NCBI RefSeq assembly: GCF_002872075.1
Contig: NZ_PGGU01000002.1
Coordinates: 62,001 to 126,000, forward strand
DNA length: 64,000 nucleotides
Reading direction: 5' to 3'
Source: Microbacterium aurantiacum
GTDB taxonomy: Bacteria; Actinomycetota; Actinomycetes; Actinomycetales; Microbacteriaceae
The notes beneath the pieces were generated by a model. The model worked only from the letters and a program-made list of their open reading frames with translations. It ran no database searches and was not told where the DNA came from. A program made the position numbers and the translations under genes. Positions 23,401-33,656 of this stretch are shown here, piece by piece (the first letter of the stretch is position 1; each line of letters begins with the position of its first letter).

Positions 23401-23560
23401 CGATGTCGCCGACGCGCGCGTCTGCGATCTCGTCGAGACGACGGGCACCCGGCTGGATGCGTTCCGCGCCCAGGATCCCCGAACGATCCCGGTCGAGCTG
23501 CGCCCCTTCGAGGTGCTGACTCTGCGGATGACGCCGCTCCTGGAAGGGACCCGTGTATGA
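20495..23560 (+). CDS. GH38 alpha-mannosidase
   Basis: Cytosolic zinc-dependent alpha-mannosidase of 1021 residues. An N-terminal beta domain leads to the catalytic domain with GHAHIDSAWLWPSRETVRK (zinc ligands His274 and Asp276), VGWLPDSFGFPASLPQLL (nucleophile and zinc ligand Asp386) and LLQFHDILPGSAIAWVH (later zinc histidine). The C-terminal half is the family's large beta-sandwich region. The start at 20495 overlaps the permease stop and has AAGGA. There is no signal peptide, so it acts on imported oligosaccharides. Co-transcription with the importer suggests it trims alpha-mannosyl residues from a glycan taken up by that system. Confidence 0.93.
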   Translation: MLSHPRLVLERADRFVQEYLAAGVVADRRPVRVSAWEVPGTPGRPGEPASFARAAEATFTAIAAGDAWGRAWGTTWFTVEGEVPSAWAGRTGRIELSLDLGFNQAKPGFQCEGLVRTADGVAVKGLEPRNHHVPLTQTPGESFRLYVEGASNPDLSGGDDFKSGTAFAPTALGDPATAGAAPMYRLGAFEVRLIDHAVEQLQREITVLCGLARELVDSDPRRARILDGVERALYLIDPDAPERDAATASEFLRPLLDSPAAASAHRIVATGHAHIDSAWLWPSRETVRKITRTYANVVDLLDRDPEAVFVSSSAQHFAWVRDNDPRLFARVKEHVAGGRFIPVGNMWVESDVNMPSGESIARQLLYGTRLFEEEFGARSDVGWLPDSFGFPASLPQLLRGAGLRWFFTQKMCWNDADTMPHHSFQWEGLDGSRIFTHFPPNNTYSGDLRPTELARSVRNFADHDGASTSLMPFGFGDGGGGPTREMMADLRLQADLEGSPRVRVGTPREFFVDAEQEYRSPPVWSGEMYLEFHRGIYTSQSRTKRGNRRNEWLLVEAELWCSMATLIRGADYPHEELDALWREVLLLQFHDILPGSAIAWVHREAEESHARTTARLEGIVEEALRRLVGVGDRPIAMNAAPFASSGIDALGGGEADAAAPVVGTALDDGSIRFSSDALTVVVGADGTLHSVVDRTARRELIPHGMRANLLQIHVDAPAKWDAWELDRSYRLSVEDLDAGTVSLTGEGEAHVVREFGTSRIEQWIGIDPQGGGVRIRTRVDWHERHRLLKLAFPLDVHAPDASYETQFGHVRRPVHTNTSWDEARYEVCAHRWVHVGEPGFGVAIVNDGLYGHDVTRESVDGRVVTVVRQSLLRAPTFPDPDADQGVHEFVSVLAPAATTGDAARWGAIVGTPLRTVTGAVAPAPLVRTDPGASVVISAVKLAADRSGDLIVRLYEQRGSRATTALHLNIDVADARVCDLVETTGTRLDAFRAQDPRTIPVELRPFEVLTLRMTPLLEGTRV

Positions 23561-25248
23561 ACGCCGTCGATGACGACTTCGTCCGCACGGTCGTCAGCGC
23601 CGCGGATGCCGCGGCCACCCGCCTCCTGAACGGCGACGTCCCCCCGCTCGAGGACGCACCGCTGGGACCCCATCGCGAGTCGATGCGCCGCGTGAAGCTG
23701 CTGGTCGCCGTGTACCTCGCACCGACGTCGACCCACGAGGGTTCCGCGGCCGCCCTCGCCTCCGCCGAGGCGTACTCCCGTGCGTTGCAGGCGCTGCAGA
23801 GCCCGTCCGGGTTGTTCCTCGGAGGGGACAACGCGCAGTCCCCTCCGGACTCCGGGTTCACGATCAACGATCTCGGCGATGTGCTCGAACTCCTGCGTCA
23901 GGCAGGCATTCGGCCGGAGCTCGCCGAGGTGACCGGTATCCTCGCCGGCATCGCCGAACGCGCGATCCCCGCGATGCTCGGCGGGGGCGTCCACACGCCC
24001 AACCACCGGTGGGAACTCGCCGCCGCCCTCACCCGGTTGTATCGGTTCCGGCCGGATCCGAAGATCATCGAACGCGTCGAGCACTGGCTGGACGAGGGCA
24101 TCGACATCGACGCGGACGGCCTCTACTCCGAGCGCAGTCCGAACTACGCCGCCTTCGTGACCAACCCCTCGCTGCTGGCGATCGCCGATGTCCTGGACAA
24201 GCCGGAACTGCGCGACATCGTCGAGCAGAACCTCGCCGCCACCCTCGGGCTCATCCATGCTGATGGCTCGGTCGAGACGGTGCAGTCGCGACGTCAGGAC
24301 CAGAAGGAACTGCGGTTCCCTCTCGCTCCCTACGCCCTGCACTATCGGCGTTTCGCGATCGAGCGGGGGCGCGCGGACTTCGCCGCCGCCGCGGGCCTCG
24401 CCCTGAGCCGGGAGGTCGCCGAGCCGCAGACCGCTCTGACCGACCTGCTGCTGCATCCGGCGCTGGCCACTCCGCTGCCCGATGCCGAGACGGCGGTGAC
24501 CGTCGGACGCACGCGCTGGGTCGGCTCCGGACTGGCGATCGACGCGTCGGATGCACGCACGCTCACCGTGTACGGCGGATCGGACTACGCGACCTTCGGC
24601 CGCATCCGCTCCGGGCTCGCCAACAATCCCACCTTCCTGCGGATGTCCGCCGGTCGCGTCGTCCTGGATTCCGTGAGGTTGTCGCGGGACTTCTTCGGCC
24701 TCGGACCGTTCCGCGCCGATGGCATCGAGGAGACGCCCGAGGGTTTCATCCTGCGTGAGGAGCTGACCCCGGGCTACTATCAGCCGCTCCCCCGCGCCGA
24801 TCGACAGCCCGAGGGGCGGTACGAGATCAGTGATGAAGGACGTTTCGCTGCGGCGATGTCCTTTCCGCGACGTCCGATCGACGTCGTGTCGCTTCGCACG
24901 CGCGTCGACATCATTCCGCAGCCCGACGGTGTCGACCTGATGATCGACACCGATGGCCCGGAATGCGCCTGGTCCCTCGAACTCGCCTTTCGCGATGGCG
25001 GCGCCTTCGAGGGCGTGGAGTACCGGCCTGACGGCATCCTGCAGTTCGGCGCCGGACCCGGTCGATACCGCATCGGTGATGCCGCGATCGAGTTCGCCGC
25101 CGCCCCGGTGCACGGCGGCCGCGGCGGTTACGCTCCGGGCGAGGACTACACCTACCTCGGGGGCACCGATGCGATGGCCGGCCCCCGGGTATACCTCTCG
25201 GGCCGAACCCCGGGGCGCACCGTCGTCACGATCCGCACCGTCTCCTGA
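23557..25248 (+). CDS. Uncharacterised protein, possible (alpha/alpha)-toroid plus beta-sandwich polysaccharide lyase-like
   Basis: I do not recognise a named family. The 563-residue cytosolic protein has a helix-rich N-terminal half with repeated amphipathic segments and conserved-looking GGGVHTPNHRWELAAALTRLYRF and YSERSPNYAAFVTNPSLLAIAD. The beta-rich C-terminal half has TLTVYGGSDYATFGRIRSGLANNPTFLRM and LTPGYYQPLPRADR. Asn/His/Arg and Tyr-rich blocks of this kind occur in toroid-fold lyases (heparinase II/III-like), but the diagnostic HxH segment is missing. Its ATG overlaps the alpha-mannosidase stop (ATGA), so it is the last gene of the importer/GH38 operon and probably acts on the same glycan. 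Confidence 0.6.
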   Translation: MNAVDDDFVRTVVSAADAAATRLLNGDVPPLEDAPLGPHRESMRRVKLLVAVYLAPTSTHEGSAAALASAEAYSRALQALQSPSGLFLGGDNAQSPPDSGFTINDLGDVLELLRQAGIRPELAEVTGILAGIAERAIPAMLGGGVHTPNHRWELAAALTRLYRFRPDPKIIERVEHWLDEGIDIDADGLYSERSPNYAAFVTNPSLLAIADVLDKPELRDIVEQNLAATLGLIHADGSVETVQSRRQDQKELRFPLAPYALHYRRFAIERGRADFAAAAGLALSREVAEPQTALTDLLLHPALATPLPDAETAVTVGRTRWVGSGLAIDASDARTLTVYGGSDYATFGRIRSGLANNPTFLRMSAGRVVLDSVRLSRDFFGLGPFRADGIEETPEGFILREELTPGYYQPLPRADRQPEGRYEISDEGRFAAAMSFPRRPIDVVSLRTRVDIIPQPDGVDLMIDTDGPECAWSLELAFRDGGAFEGVEYRPDGILQFGAGPGRYRIGDAAIEFAAAPVHGGRGGYAPGEDYTYLGGTDAMAGPRVYLSGRTPGRTVVTIRTVS

Positions 25249-25261
25249 CCTCCGCGACGAC

Positions 25262-25280
25262 CGCGCCCGACCGGGGCGCG
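25262..25280. terminator. Hairpin between convergent genes
   Basis: CGCGCCC pairs with GGGCGCG around GACCG. It lies in the 37-base gap between the convergent stops of the toroid-like gene and iolG. There is no T-run. Confidence 0.5.
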
Positions 25281-25285
25281 CGGGC

Positions 25286-26296
25286 TCAGCTCAGGTCGAC
25301 GGTGACAGCGGCGCGATCATCCAGCGACCTGCGCGCGGCATCGGCGAGGATGAGCGCTGCACGGCCGTCCTCGAATGTCGGACTCGTCGACGCCTCACCC
25401 CGCGCGGCCCTGATGAACTCGGCCAGCTCGAGCACGTATGAAGCCGCATAGCGCTCGAGGAAGAAGTCCTGGTACGGCGGGCGTGCCTCGACGGACTGCG
25501 CGGTGGACAGGCTCACGAGGCTGGTGCCGGCGTTGGCGACCTGCAGCGATCCCGCCGCGCCGAATGCCTCCAGACGCTGGTCATAGCCACTCGCGCTGTG
25601 GCGGGAGTTCGTGATCGAGACGACGGCGCCGGATGCTGCGCGCAGCACCGTGACCGCGGTGTCGACGTCGCCGTGCTCGCGCGCGCCCGGGTCGAAAGCC
25701 GCCGCCCCGGTGGCGAAGACCTCGACCAGATCCGGCACGAAGAACCGGGCCATGTCGAAGTCGTGGATCGTCATGTCGCGGAAGATCCCGCCGGAGACCG
25801 CGATGTAGTCCGCGGGCGGCGCAGCGGGGTCGCGGCTGATGATCGTCAGCTGCTCGAGGGCCCCGATCTCACCGGCGCCGACGCGGCGGTGCACCTCGGC
25901 GAACGCCGGGTCGAAGCGCCGGTTGAATCCGAGTGCGACCGGGACCCCGGCCTGGGCGACGAGCGGCCGCAGGGCATCGACGCGAGCGATGTCGAGGTCG
26001 ATCGGCTTCTCGCAGAGCACCGGAACGCCCGCCCGGACGGCGGTGGCGATGAGGTCGATGTGCGTCGGCGTGGGTGATGCGATGATCACCGCGTCGACCT
26101 CGCCTGACGCGAAGATCTCGTCGGCGGAGTCCGTCGCACGACCGCCGAATGCCTCGGCGACGCGTTGCGCGCCCGTGACGAAGGGGTCGGCGACCCAGCT
26201 GAGAGCGGCGTCCGGGGATGCGGCGACGTTCGCCGCATGCACCTGTCCGATGCGTCCGGTGCCGATCAGGCCGAAGCGAAGGGGCTGAGTGTTCAC
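25286..26296 (-). CDS. iolG: Inositol 2-dehydrogenase, Gfo/Idh/MocA family
   Basis: NAD-dependent enzyme of 336 residues oxidising myo-inositol to scyllo-inosose, the first step of inositol catabolism. The Rossmann fold opens LRFGLIGTGRIGQVHAANV. CEKPIDLD holds Lys97. GFNRRFDPAF and GGIFRDMTIHDFDMARFF carry the Asp/His pair that marks inositol dehydrogenases within the family. A GTG at 26296 with GAGGAC upstream is preferred, since an ATG further up would add an unrelated leader. It is the last gene of the iol operon, 23 bases after iolE. Activity on related sugars such as D-chiro-inositol is possible. Confidence 0.88.
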   Translation of the reverse strand: MNTQPLRFGLIGTGRIGQVHAANVAASPDAALSWVADPFVTGAQRVAEAFGGRATDSADEIFASGEVDAVIIASPTPTHIDLIATAVRAGVPVLCEKPIDLDIARVDALRPLVAQAGVPVALGFNRRFDPAFAEVHRRVGAGEIGALEQLTIISRDPAAPPADYIAVSGGIFRDMTIHDFDMARFFVPDLVEVFATGAAAFDPGAREHGDVDTAVTVLRAASGAVVSITNSRHSASGYDQRLEAFGAAGSLQVANAGTSLVSLSTAQSVEARPPYQDFFLERYAASYVLELAEFIRAARGEASTSPTFEDGRAALILADAARRSLDDRAAVTVDLS

Positions 26297-26319
26297 GGAA
26301 AGTCCTCGGGTCTCGGGGC

Positions 26320-27236
26320 TCACGCCCAGGGGCGCAGCGCCTCGCGGTTGATGCGCTGGTCTTGGGCACGCGCCATGCGGAAGTCGTCGATGGAGATGTC
26401 GGGTCGGTTCAGGACGTCCTGTTCGACGACGACCCAGCCGTCGAAGTCGCGCTCGGCCATCGCGGTCATCACGCCGGCGAGGTCGACATCGCCACGCCCG
26501 AACGCGACGAAGCATCCGGACGACCACACCTCCCTCATCCCGCCGCCGGCGGAGAGCACGCGGTGGAGCACCGCGAGGTCGACGTCCTTGAGGTGCAGAT
26601 GGTTGATGCGATCGCCCCAGCGCGCGACCGCGTCCAGCGGATCACCGCCGGCGATGAACAGATGACCGGTGTCCAGCGTCAGATCGACGTCGACCAGGGA
26701 GAGGAACCGGTCGATCTCCTCCGGCGATTCGACGAAGGTACCGGCATGGTGGTGGAACGTCGGCTCGAGGCCCGCCTCGCGCACGATCGCCGCAGCACGC
26801 TCCGTGTTGGCGATGAGCCTGTCCCAGGCCGCATCCGGCAGGGGATCGACCTCGGCACCGCGCCCGGGGGCCGATTGCCGCCTCGCAGAGCCGTCGTCGG
26901 CGAGCGTCGGCAGAGGCAGTCGGGCGGGTCCCGTCTCCGCCGCGGCACTGAAGGTGCGCAGTGCGCGCCGCAGCGCCGGCACGGCCGCCGCGAATGCCTC
27001 ATCGTCGGACAACGGCAACTGCACCCAGCCGCCGGCGAGGTGCAGCCCGGCGCGGTCCAGACGGCGCCGCACCTGCTCCTCTTCGCCGAGGAAGCCGATC
27101 GGGCCGAGGTCGATGCCGGCGTAGTCGGCATCGACGAGCACGTCGATCATCTCGTCCGCGGAGACGGTGGCCGCCCCTTCCGGCGTCAGTTCGAACACCC
27201 CGAAGCTCACGGGAGCGCCGGCGACGGTGATATCCA

Positions 27237-27237
<1 letters not shown>
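26320..27237 (-). CDS. iolE: Inosose dehydratase (IolE-like TIM barrel)
   Basis: Metal-dependent TIM-barrel enzyme of 305 residues expected to dehydrate scyllo-inosose to 3D-trihydroxycyclohexane-1,2-dione. Family-like blocks are LEPTFHHHAGTFVESPEEIDRFLSLV, LTLDTGHLFIAGGDP and INHLHLKDVD, which place Glu, Asp, His and Glu ligands at barrel strand ends. The start at 27237 overlaps the iolD stop as TGATG; a longer upstream frame lies inside iolD. Its place between iolD and iolG matches the Corynebacterium cluster. The N-terminus (VAGAPVSFGVFELTPEG) differs somewhat from Bacillus IolE. Confidence 0.82.
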
Positions 27238-29155
<1,918 letters not shown>

Positions 29156-29159
<4 letters not shown>

Positions 29160-30076
29160 CGTCGGGGTCCTTCCGTCGTGTCGCCGTAGGGGAGCCGGGG
29201 ATCGACCGGGGTCCGCTCCCAGGTGTCTCGCACCCACGCATGGGCGGGGTCGTCAGAGATCAGCCAGCTCCGGTCGGGATCCGGTCCTGCCATGACGTTG
29301 AGGTAATACAGGTCGTAGCCTGGTGCCGCGGCGGCCGGGCCGTGATAACCGTACGGCACGAGTGCGATGTCGCCACTGCGCACCTGGGCGTCGATCTCGA
29401 TGTCCCCCGCCGGGGAGGCGTACGCGCTGAACAGTCCGAACGCGGCATCCGGGGATGCCGGTGATCCGGCGACCGGCGCCGACTCGAAGTAGTAGATCTC
29501 CTCCAGGCGCGACTCCGCTCCCGGCACGTGCTCGTCATGCTTGTGCGGCGGGTACGACGACCAGTTCTGGGCAGGGGTGATCACCTCGCAGACGATCAGC
29601 CGCGCGGCATCCAGCGCCTGGGGCGTGCCGAAGTTGTGCACCTGTCGGCTGGAGGAACCGGCACCGCGCAACTCGATCGGGATCTCGGATGCGGGAATGT
29701 GCCGCGTCGGGCGCAGGTCGGTCGTCGGCGATTCGGCCACGGCGACGCGGCCCCGACCCGTGATGCGTGCGCCGGCCGCGGCGGAGAGGTAGAGCACATC
29801 GGTGGGTCCGTCGAACACCGATGCACGCCCGGCCAGGTGCGTCTCGGTCACCCGGCCCTCCTCGGTGTGCACGACCGCGAACGCTCCGCTGAGCGGAACG
29901 ACCACACGCTCGGTGCCGGGTTCTTCGCAGACGATCTCGTCGCCGTCGGAGAGTTCGGCCACACGCAGACCGGTGTGCGCCCACCCGGGAACGGTCGCAT
30001 CGACGACGCTCTCCCATCCCGGTCGGGCCAGGGAGCCCCGGGGATGGAACCAGCGGCGGGATTCGATGCCGGTCAT
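29156..30076 (-). CDS. iolB: 5-deoxy-glucuronate isomerase
   Basis: Bicupin enzyme of 306 residues that isomerises 5-deoxy-D-glucuronate to 5-dehydro-2-deoxy-D-gluconate. The metal site is visible as YPPHKHDEHVPGAESRLEEIYYF (His-x-His and Glu), and VPYGYHGPAAAAPGYDLYYLNVMAGP is the conserved second-cupin block of IolB. The start at 30076 overlaps the iolA stop as ATGA, so iolA-iolB-iolD-iolE are translated as a coupled series. Confidence 0.95.
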
Positions 30077-31614
30077 GAGTTCTGCGGGAAGCCGAGGTCG
30101 ATGCCGCCGTGGAGCGCAGGGTCGAGCCACCGCGATGTGATGGCCTTCTCGCGAGTGAAGAAGTCGAATCCGTGCGCGCCGTACGCCTTCGCGTCGCCGA
30201 ACAGGGACTGCTTCCAGCCTCCGAAGGAGTGGTAGGCGACGGGAACGGGGATCGGCACGTTGATGCCGATCATGCCGACCTGCACTTCGTTCTGGAACCG
30301 CCGTGCGGCGCCACCGTCGTTGGTGAAGATCGCGGTGCCGTTGCCGAAGGTGCCGGCATTGATGAGGTCGATGCCCTCCTGGAACGTCGCGACCCGGACG
30401 ATCGACAGGACGGGACCGAAGATCTCCTCCTGGTAGGCCCTGGACGACGTCGGGATGTCGTCGATGAGGGTCGGTCCGAACCAGAACCCGTCCTCGTGAC
30501 CGTCGACGAGTGCACCTCGTCCGTCGACGACGATCTTCGCCCCGTCTGCTTCGGCGATGTCGACGTAGGATGACACCTTGTCTCGATGGATGCCGGTGAT
30601 CAGCGGTCCCATGTCGGGCTCGCCGTCCGCGTCACCGGCGCCGTTGCCCACGCGCAACCTCGAGATGCGCTCGACGATCTTCTCGATCAGCGCGTCGGCG
30701 ACCGGCTCGACCGCCAGGACGACCGAGATCGCCATGCAGCGCTCTCCCGCCGCTCCGTAGCCGGCGTTGATCGCCTGGTCGGCGACGAGATCCAGATCGG
30801 CGTCCGGGAGCACGAGCATGTGATTCTTCGCGCCGCCCAGCGCCTGCACGCGTTTGCCGTTCCGCGATGCCGTCTCGTAGATGTACTGGGCGATCGGGGT
30901 CGAACCGACGAACGAGATCGACTGCACCTCGGGACTGGACAGCAGACCGTCGACGGCGAGCTTGTCGCCCTGCAGCACCGTGAAGACGCCGTCGGGGAGT
31001 CCGGCCTCCTTCCACAGCTTCGCGAGCCACAGCGACGCGGACGGGTCTCGTTCGCTGGGTTTGAGCACCACGGCGTTCCCTGCCGCGATCGCGATCGGGA
31101 AGAACCACATCGGCACCATGGCGGGGAAGTTGAACGGGCTGATGATTCCCACGACGCCCAGCGGCTGCTTCAGGGAATAGACATCGACCCCGGTGGACGC
31201 GTTCTCGGTGTACGCGCCCTTGAGCAGATGCGGGAATCCGGTCGCCAGCTCGACGACCTCCTGACCGCGCAGGATCTCGCCCATGGCGTCGGAGAGCACC
31301 TTGCCGTGCTCGGCGGTGATGATCTCGGCCAGTTCGCCCTTGCGGGCGTTGAGCAGTTCACGGAATGCGAAGAGCACGGTCTGGCGTTTCGCGACGGAGT
31401 ATCCGCTCCAGACGGCAAACCCCCGGGATGCGGAGGCGATCGCGGCGGCGATCTCGCTCTCGTCGGCCAGGGCCACCTCGGCCGTGACAGCGCCGGTGGC
31501 GGGATTGAACACCGGGGCGGTGCGCCCGCTCTGCGACGGATGCTCACCCCCATCGATCCAGTGCGGGATGGCGGGGACGGTTCCCGATGCAGCCGGTGCT
31601 GTACTCGTTGGCAT
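30073..31614 (-). CDS. iolA: (Methyl)malonate-semialdehyde dehydrogenase (acylating)
   Basis: CoA-dependent aldehyde dehydrogenase of 513 residues that converts malonate semialdehyde, the last inositol intermediate, to acetyl-CoA. The nucleotide-binding and CoA features include FNFPAMVPMWFFPIAIAAGNAVVLKPSERDPS, and the catalytic cysteine is in GAAGERCMAIS. The C-terminal GWKQSLFGDAKAYGAHGFDFFTREKA is specific to MMSDH/IolA. The ATG at 31614 with AAGGGAA is chosen over a TTG at 31641 that overlaps the upstream stop. It also suits valine catabolism, but position inside the iol operon points to inositol. Confidence 0.94.
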   Translation of the reverse strand: MPTSTAPAASGTVPAIPHWIDGGEHPSQSGRTAPVFNPATGAVTAEVALADESEIAAAIASASRGFAVWSGYSVAKRQTVLFAFRELLNARKGELAEIITAEHGKVLSDAMGEILRGQEVVELATGFPHLLKGAYTENASTGVDVYSLKQPLGVVGIISPFNFPAMVPMWFFPIAIAAGNAVVLKPSERDPSASLWLAKLWKEAGLPDGVFTVLQGDKLAVDGLLSSPEVQSISFVGSTPIAQYIYETASRNGKRVQALGGAKNHMLVLPDADLDLVADQAINAGYGAAGERCMAISVVLAVEPVADALIEKIVERISRLRVGNGAGDADGEPDMGPLITGIHRDKVSSYVDIAEADGAKIVVDGRGALVDGHEDGFWFGPTLIDDIPTSSRAYQEEIFGPVLSIVRVATFQEGIDLINAGTFGNGTAIFTNDGGAARRFQNEVQVGMIGINVPIPVPVAYHSFGGWKQSLFGDAKAYGAHGFDFFTREKAITSRWLDPALHGGIDLGFPQNS

Positions 31615-31637
31615 GTGTGCTTCCCTTCGAGGGCGGA

Positions 31638-32534
31638 TCAATGGGCCGCGTGGACCAGTCGGGCGGCGATGTCGACGGCGGCGGCGACATCGCCGTCTGG
31701 CGGGTAGAGGAGCGTGCGACCGACGGTGAGCCCGCGCACTCCGGGAAGAGCGAGGGCGTGCACCCAGCTGGCGTAGGTCTCGTCGAGGGTGGCTCCGTTG
31801 TCGCCTCCCAGAAGCAGAGTCGGCAACGTCGTCGCCTCCATGACGCGCTCCATCTCGTCGACGACCGGAAGCTTCATCCAGGTGTACGCGCTGCTCGCCC
31901 CGAGACCGGAAGCGATCGCGATGGAGTGGATGACCGCATCCGCGCTCAGGTCGTTGACGACCCGGCCGCCGTCACGGCGACTGAGGAACGGCTCCACCAT
32001 GATCGGCAGCCGCGCGTTGGCCGCGGCCGTGATCGCCGCCGCGGTCGCCTCCATGGTCGTCGCGGTGGCCGGGTCGCCCAGGTCGATCCGCATGAGCGTC
32101 TTGGCGAAGTCGATCCCGCTGGACATCATCGACGGCACGTCATACGCGGTGAAACGATCGTCCATCTCGAACGTCGCGCCACGCAGACCACCCCGGTTCA
32201 TCGAACCGACGACGATCTTGTCATCCAGCAGCCCCAGCAGGGCGAGGTCATCGAGGATGTCGGGGGTGCCGAGCACGCCGTCGACTCCGGGATGACGCAG
32301 CGCCACCGCGAGCCGGGCGAGAAGCTCGTTGCGGTTCGCCATCGCGAGGGCATCGCTTCCGATGCCCAGCGAGCCGCGCGCAGGATGGTCGGCGGCGATG
32401 ATGAACAGCCGGCCGTCTCCCCGCAGGAGCGGCCTGCGGCGCCGGGTCGCGAAGGCCTGAGCGATCGCCTCCGGGTGAGTCGCGCGTCCCTCGCGCAGGC
32501 GCGGCAGATCGATGGCGCCGTCGATCGTTTCCAT
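31638..32534 (-). CDS. Cgl0159-family (beta/alpha)8-barrel protein, candidate DKGP aldolase of the iol pathway
   Basis: Cytosolic 298-residue barrel related to DeoC/LacD-type aldolases and to the protein found between iolC and iolA in Corynebacterium glutamicum. Visible blocks are LFIIAADHPARGSLGIG, DDKIVVGSMNRGGLRGATFEMDDRFT, ARLPIMVEPFLS and LPTLLLGGDNG. No IolJ-like class II aldolase is in the cluster, so this protein probably cleaves 5-dehydro-2-deoxygluconate 6-phosphate (inference). Two adjacent ATGs (32537 and 32534) follow GGAGGG; the second has better spacing. It overlaps the iolC stop. Confidence 0.82.
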   Translation of the reverse strand: METIDGAIDLPRLREGRATHPEAIAQAFATRRRRPLLRGDGRLFIIAADHPARGSLGIGSDALAMANRNELLARLAVALRHPGVDGVLGTPDILDDLALLGLLDDKIVVGSMNRGGLRGATFEMDDRFTAYDVPSMMSSGIDFAKTLMRIDLGDPATATTMEATAAAITAAANARLPIMVEPFLSRRDGGRVVNDLSADAVIHSIAIASGLGASSAYTWMKLPVVDEMERVMEATTLPTLLLGGDNGATLDETYASWVHALALPGVRGLTVGRTLLYPPDGDVAAAVDIAARLVHAAH

Positions 32535-33526
32535 CATCCCTCCAGGACCTCTTCGACCTCAGCGCCGGTCGGCATGGCGGTCGAGCACTCCCGGCGCGAT
32601 GCCACGATGGCGCCGGCGGCATTCGCGTAGCGCAGCGTGGCCTCCAGATCCCATCCCCGCAGGAGGCCGTTGCACAGCGCGCCGCCGAAGGCGTCGCCCG
32701 AGCCGAGGCCGTTGACGACATCGACCAGATGCGCGGGCACCTCGACGAGTTCGTCGCGTGTGCGCGCCAGCACCCCGCGCGGACCCTGCTTGATGATCGC
32801 CAGCTGCACGCCGCGCTCCAGCAGCGCGTCGGCGGCGCGGAGCGGTTCGCTCTCCCCGACGGCCACTTCGCACTCCTCCTGGTTGCCCACGGCGACGGTG
32901 ACGTACTCCAGCGCCTTCTCGATCTGAGCGGTCGCATCCTCGCGACGCTCCCAGAACATCGGGCGGTAGTCCAGGTCCAGGACGGTGAACTCCGCACGGT
33001 CGCGAATCCGGAGAGCATCGAAGTGGGCGGCGCGACTCGGCTCCTTGCTGAATCCGGTGACGGTGAGCCAGAAGACTCCCGCGGAGCGGATGGCATCGCC
33101 GTCGAGGTCGGCCGGGCCGACGTTCAGGTCGGGGGCCAGCGGTTCGCGATAGAAGTACAGCGGGAAGTTGTCGGGCGGGAAGATCTCGCAGAAGGTCAGG
33201 GGGGTCTTCAGGCTCGAGTCGACCCCGACGAAACGAGCGTCCACGCCGAGCCGGCCCAGCTCCGCGATGAGGTAGCGACCGAACGGGTCGTCGCCGACGC
33301 GGGAGATCAGTGCAGCTGCATGGCCGTACTTGGCCGCAGCGACCGTGACGTTGGCGGCACTGCCGCCGAGGGATTTCCCGAACGTCTCCACATCCTCCAG
33401 GCCCACGCCGGACTGCAGCGGATAGAGGTCGACCCCGAGACGTCCGAAGGCCAACACGTCCATGCGCGTGTCGGATGCCTCGTGCTCGTCGCGCACGGGC
33501 ACCCGAGAGGGGATGCCGGAATTCAT
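32534..33526 (-). CDS. iolC: 5-dehydro-2-deoxygluconokinase
   Basis: PfkB/ribokinase-type kinase of 330 residues that phosphorylates 5-dehydro-2-deoxygluconate. DVLAFGRLGVDLYPLQSGVGLEDV is the specific IolC opening, then SLGGSAANVTVAAAKYG. The C-terminal NGLGSGDAFGGAL holds the catalytic Asp of the family's GAGD motif. It is the first gene of the iol operon. The ATG at 33526 has no ribosome-binding site but lies six bases after a TATTGT -10 element, so the transcript is probably leaderless. An IolR-like palindrome overlaps both. Confidence 0.95.
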   Translation of the reverse strand: MNSGIPSRVPVRDEHEASDTRMDVLAFGRLGVDLYPLQSGVGLEDVETFGKSLGGSAANVTVAAAKYGHAAALISRVGDDPFGRYLIAELGRLGVDARFVGVDSSLKTPLTFCEIFPPDNFPLYFYREPLAPDLNVGPADLDGDAIRSAGVFWLTVTGFSKEPSRAAHFDALRIRDRAEFTVLDLDYRPMFWERREDATAQIEKALEYVTVAVGNQEECEVAVGESEPLRAADALLERGVQLAIIKQGPRGVLARTRDELVEVPAHLVDVVNGLGSGDAFGGALCNGLLRGWDLEATLRYANAAGAIVASRRECSTAMPTGAEVEEVLEG

Positions 33527-33537
33527 GTTCTAACAAT
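33525..33537 (-). promoter_or_regulatory. IolR-like operator overlapping the iolC -10 element and start
   Basis: On the minus strand ATTGTTAGAACAT carries the palindrome TGTTAGAACA. It overlaps the putative -10 (TATTGT) and the ATG of iolC, an ideal place for repression. It matches the frame ATTGTynnrACAT found also at 33604 and 17277. Confidence 0.65.
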
Positions 33538-33603
33538 AGCTCATACGGTGCGGCCTGGACAGGACTTCCTCGGGACGCATGCGCAGAGGAGACGAAAAGC
33601 TAT

Positions 33604-33616
33604 ATTGTCGGGACAT
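33604..33616 (+). promoter_or_regulatory. IolR-like operator at the iolR promoter
   Basis: ATTGTCGGGACAT contains TGTCGGGACA, an inverted repeat around GG. It overlaps the 3' end of a TATATT -10-like element at 33601-33606, which suggests autoregulation of iolR. From memory, the C. glutamicum IolR motif is KGWCHTRACA; this site agrees at nine of ten positions on the reverse strand. Confidence 0.6.
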
Positions 33617-33656
33617 TCGACGGTTTCGCCGTCATGAACGCGAGCGGAGTGGACCA

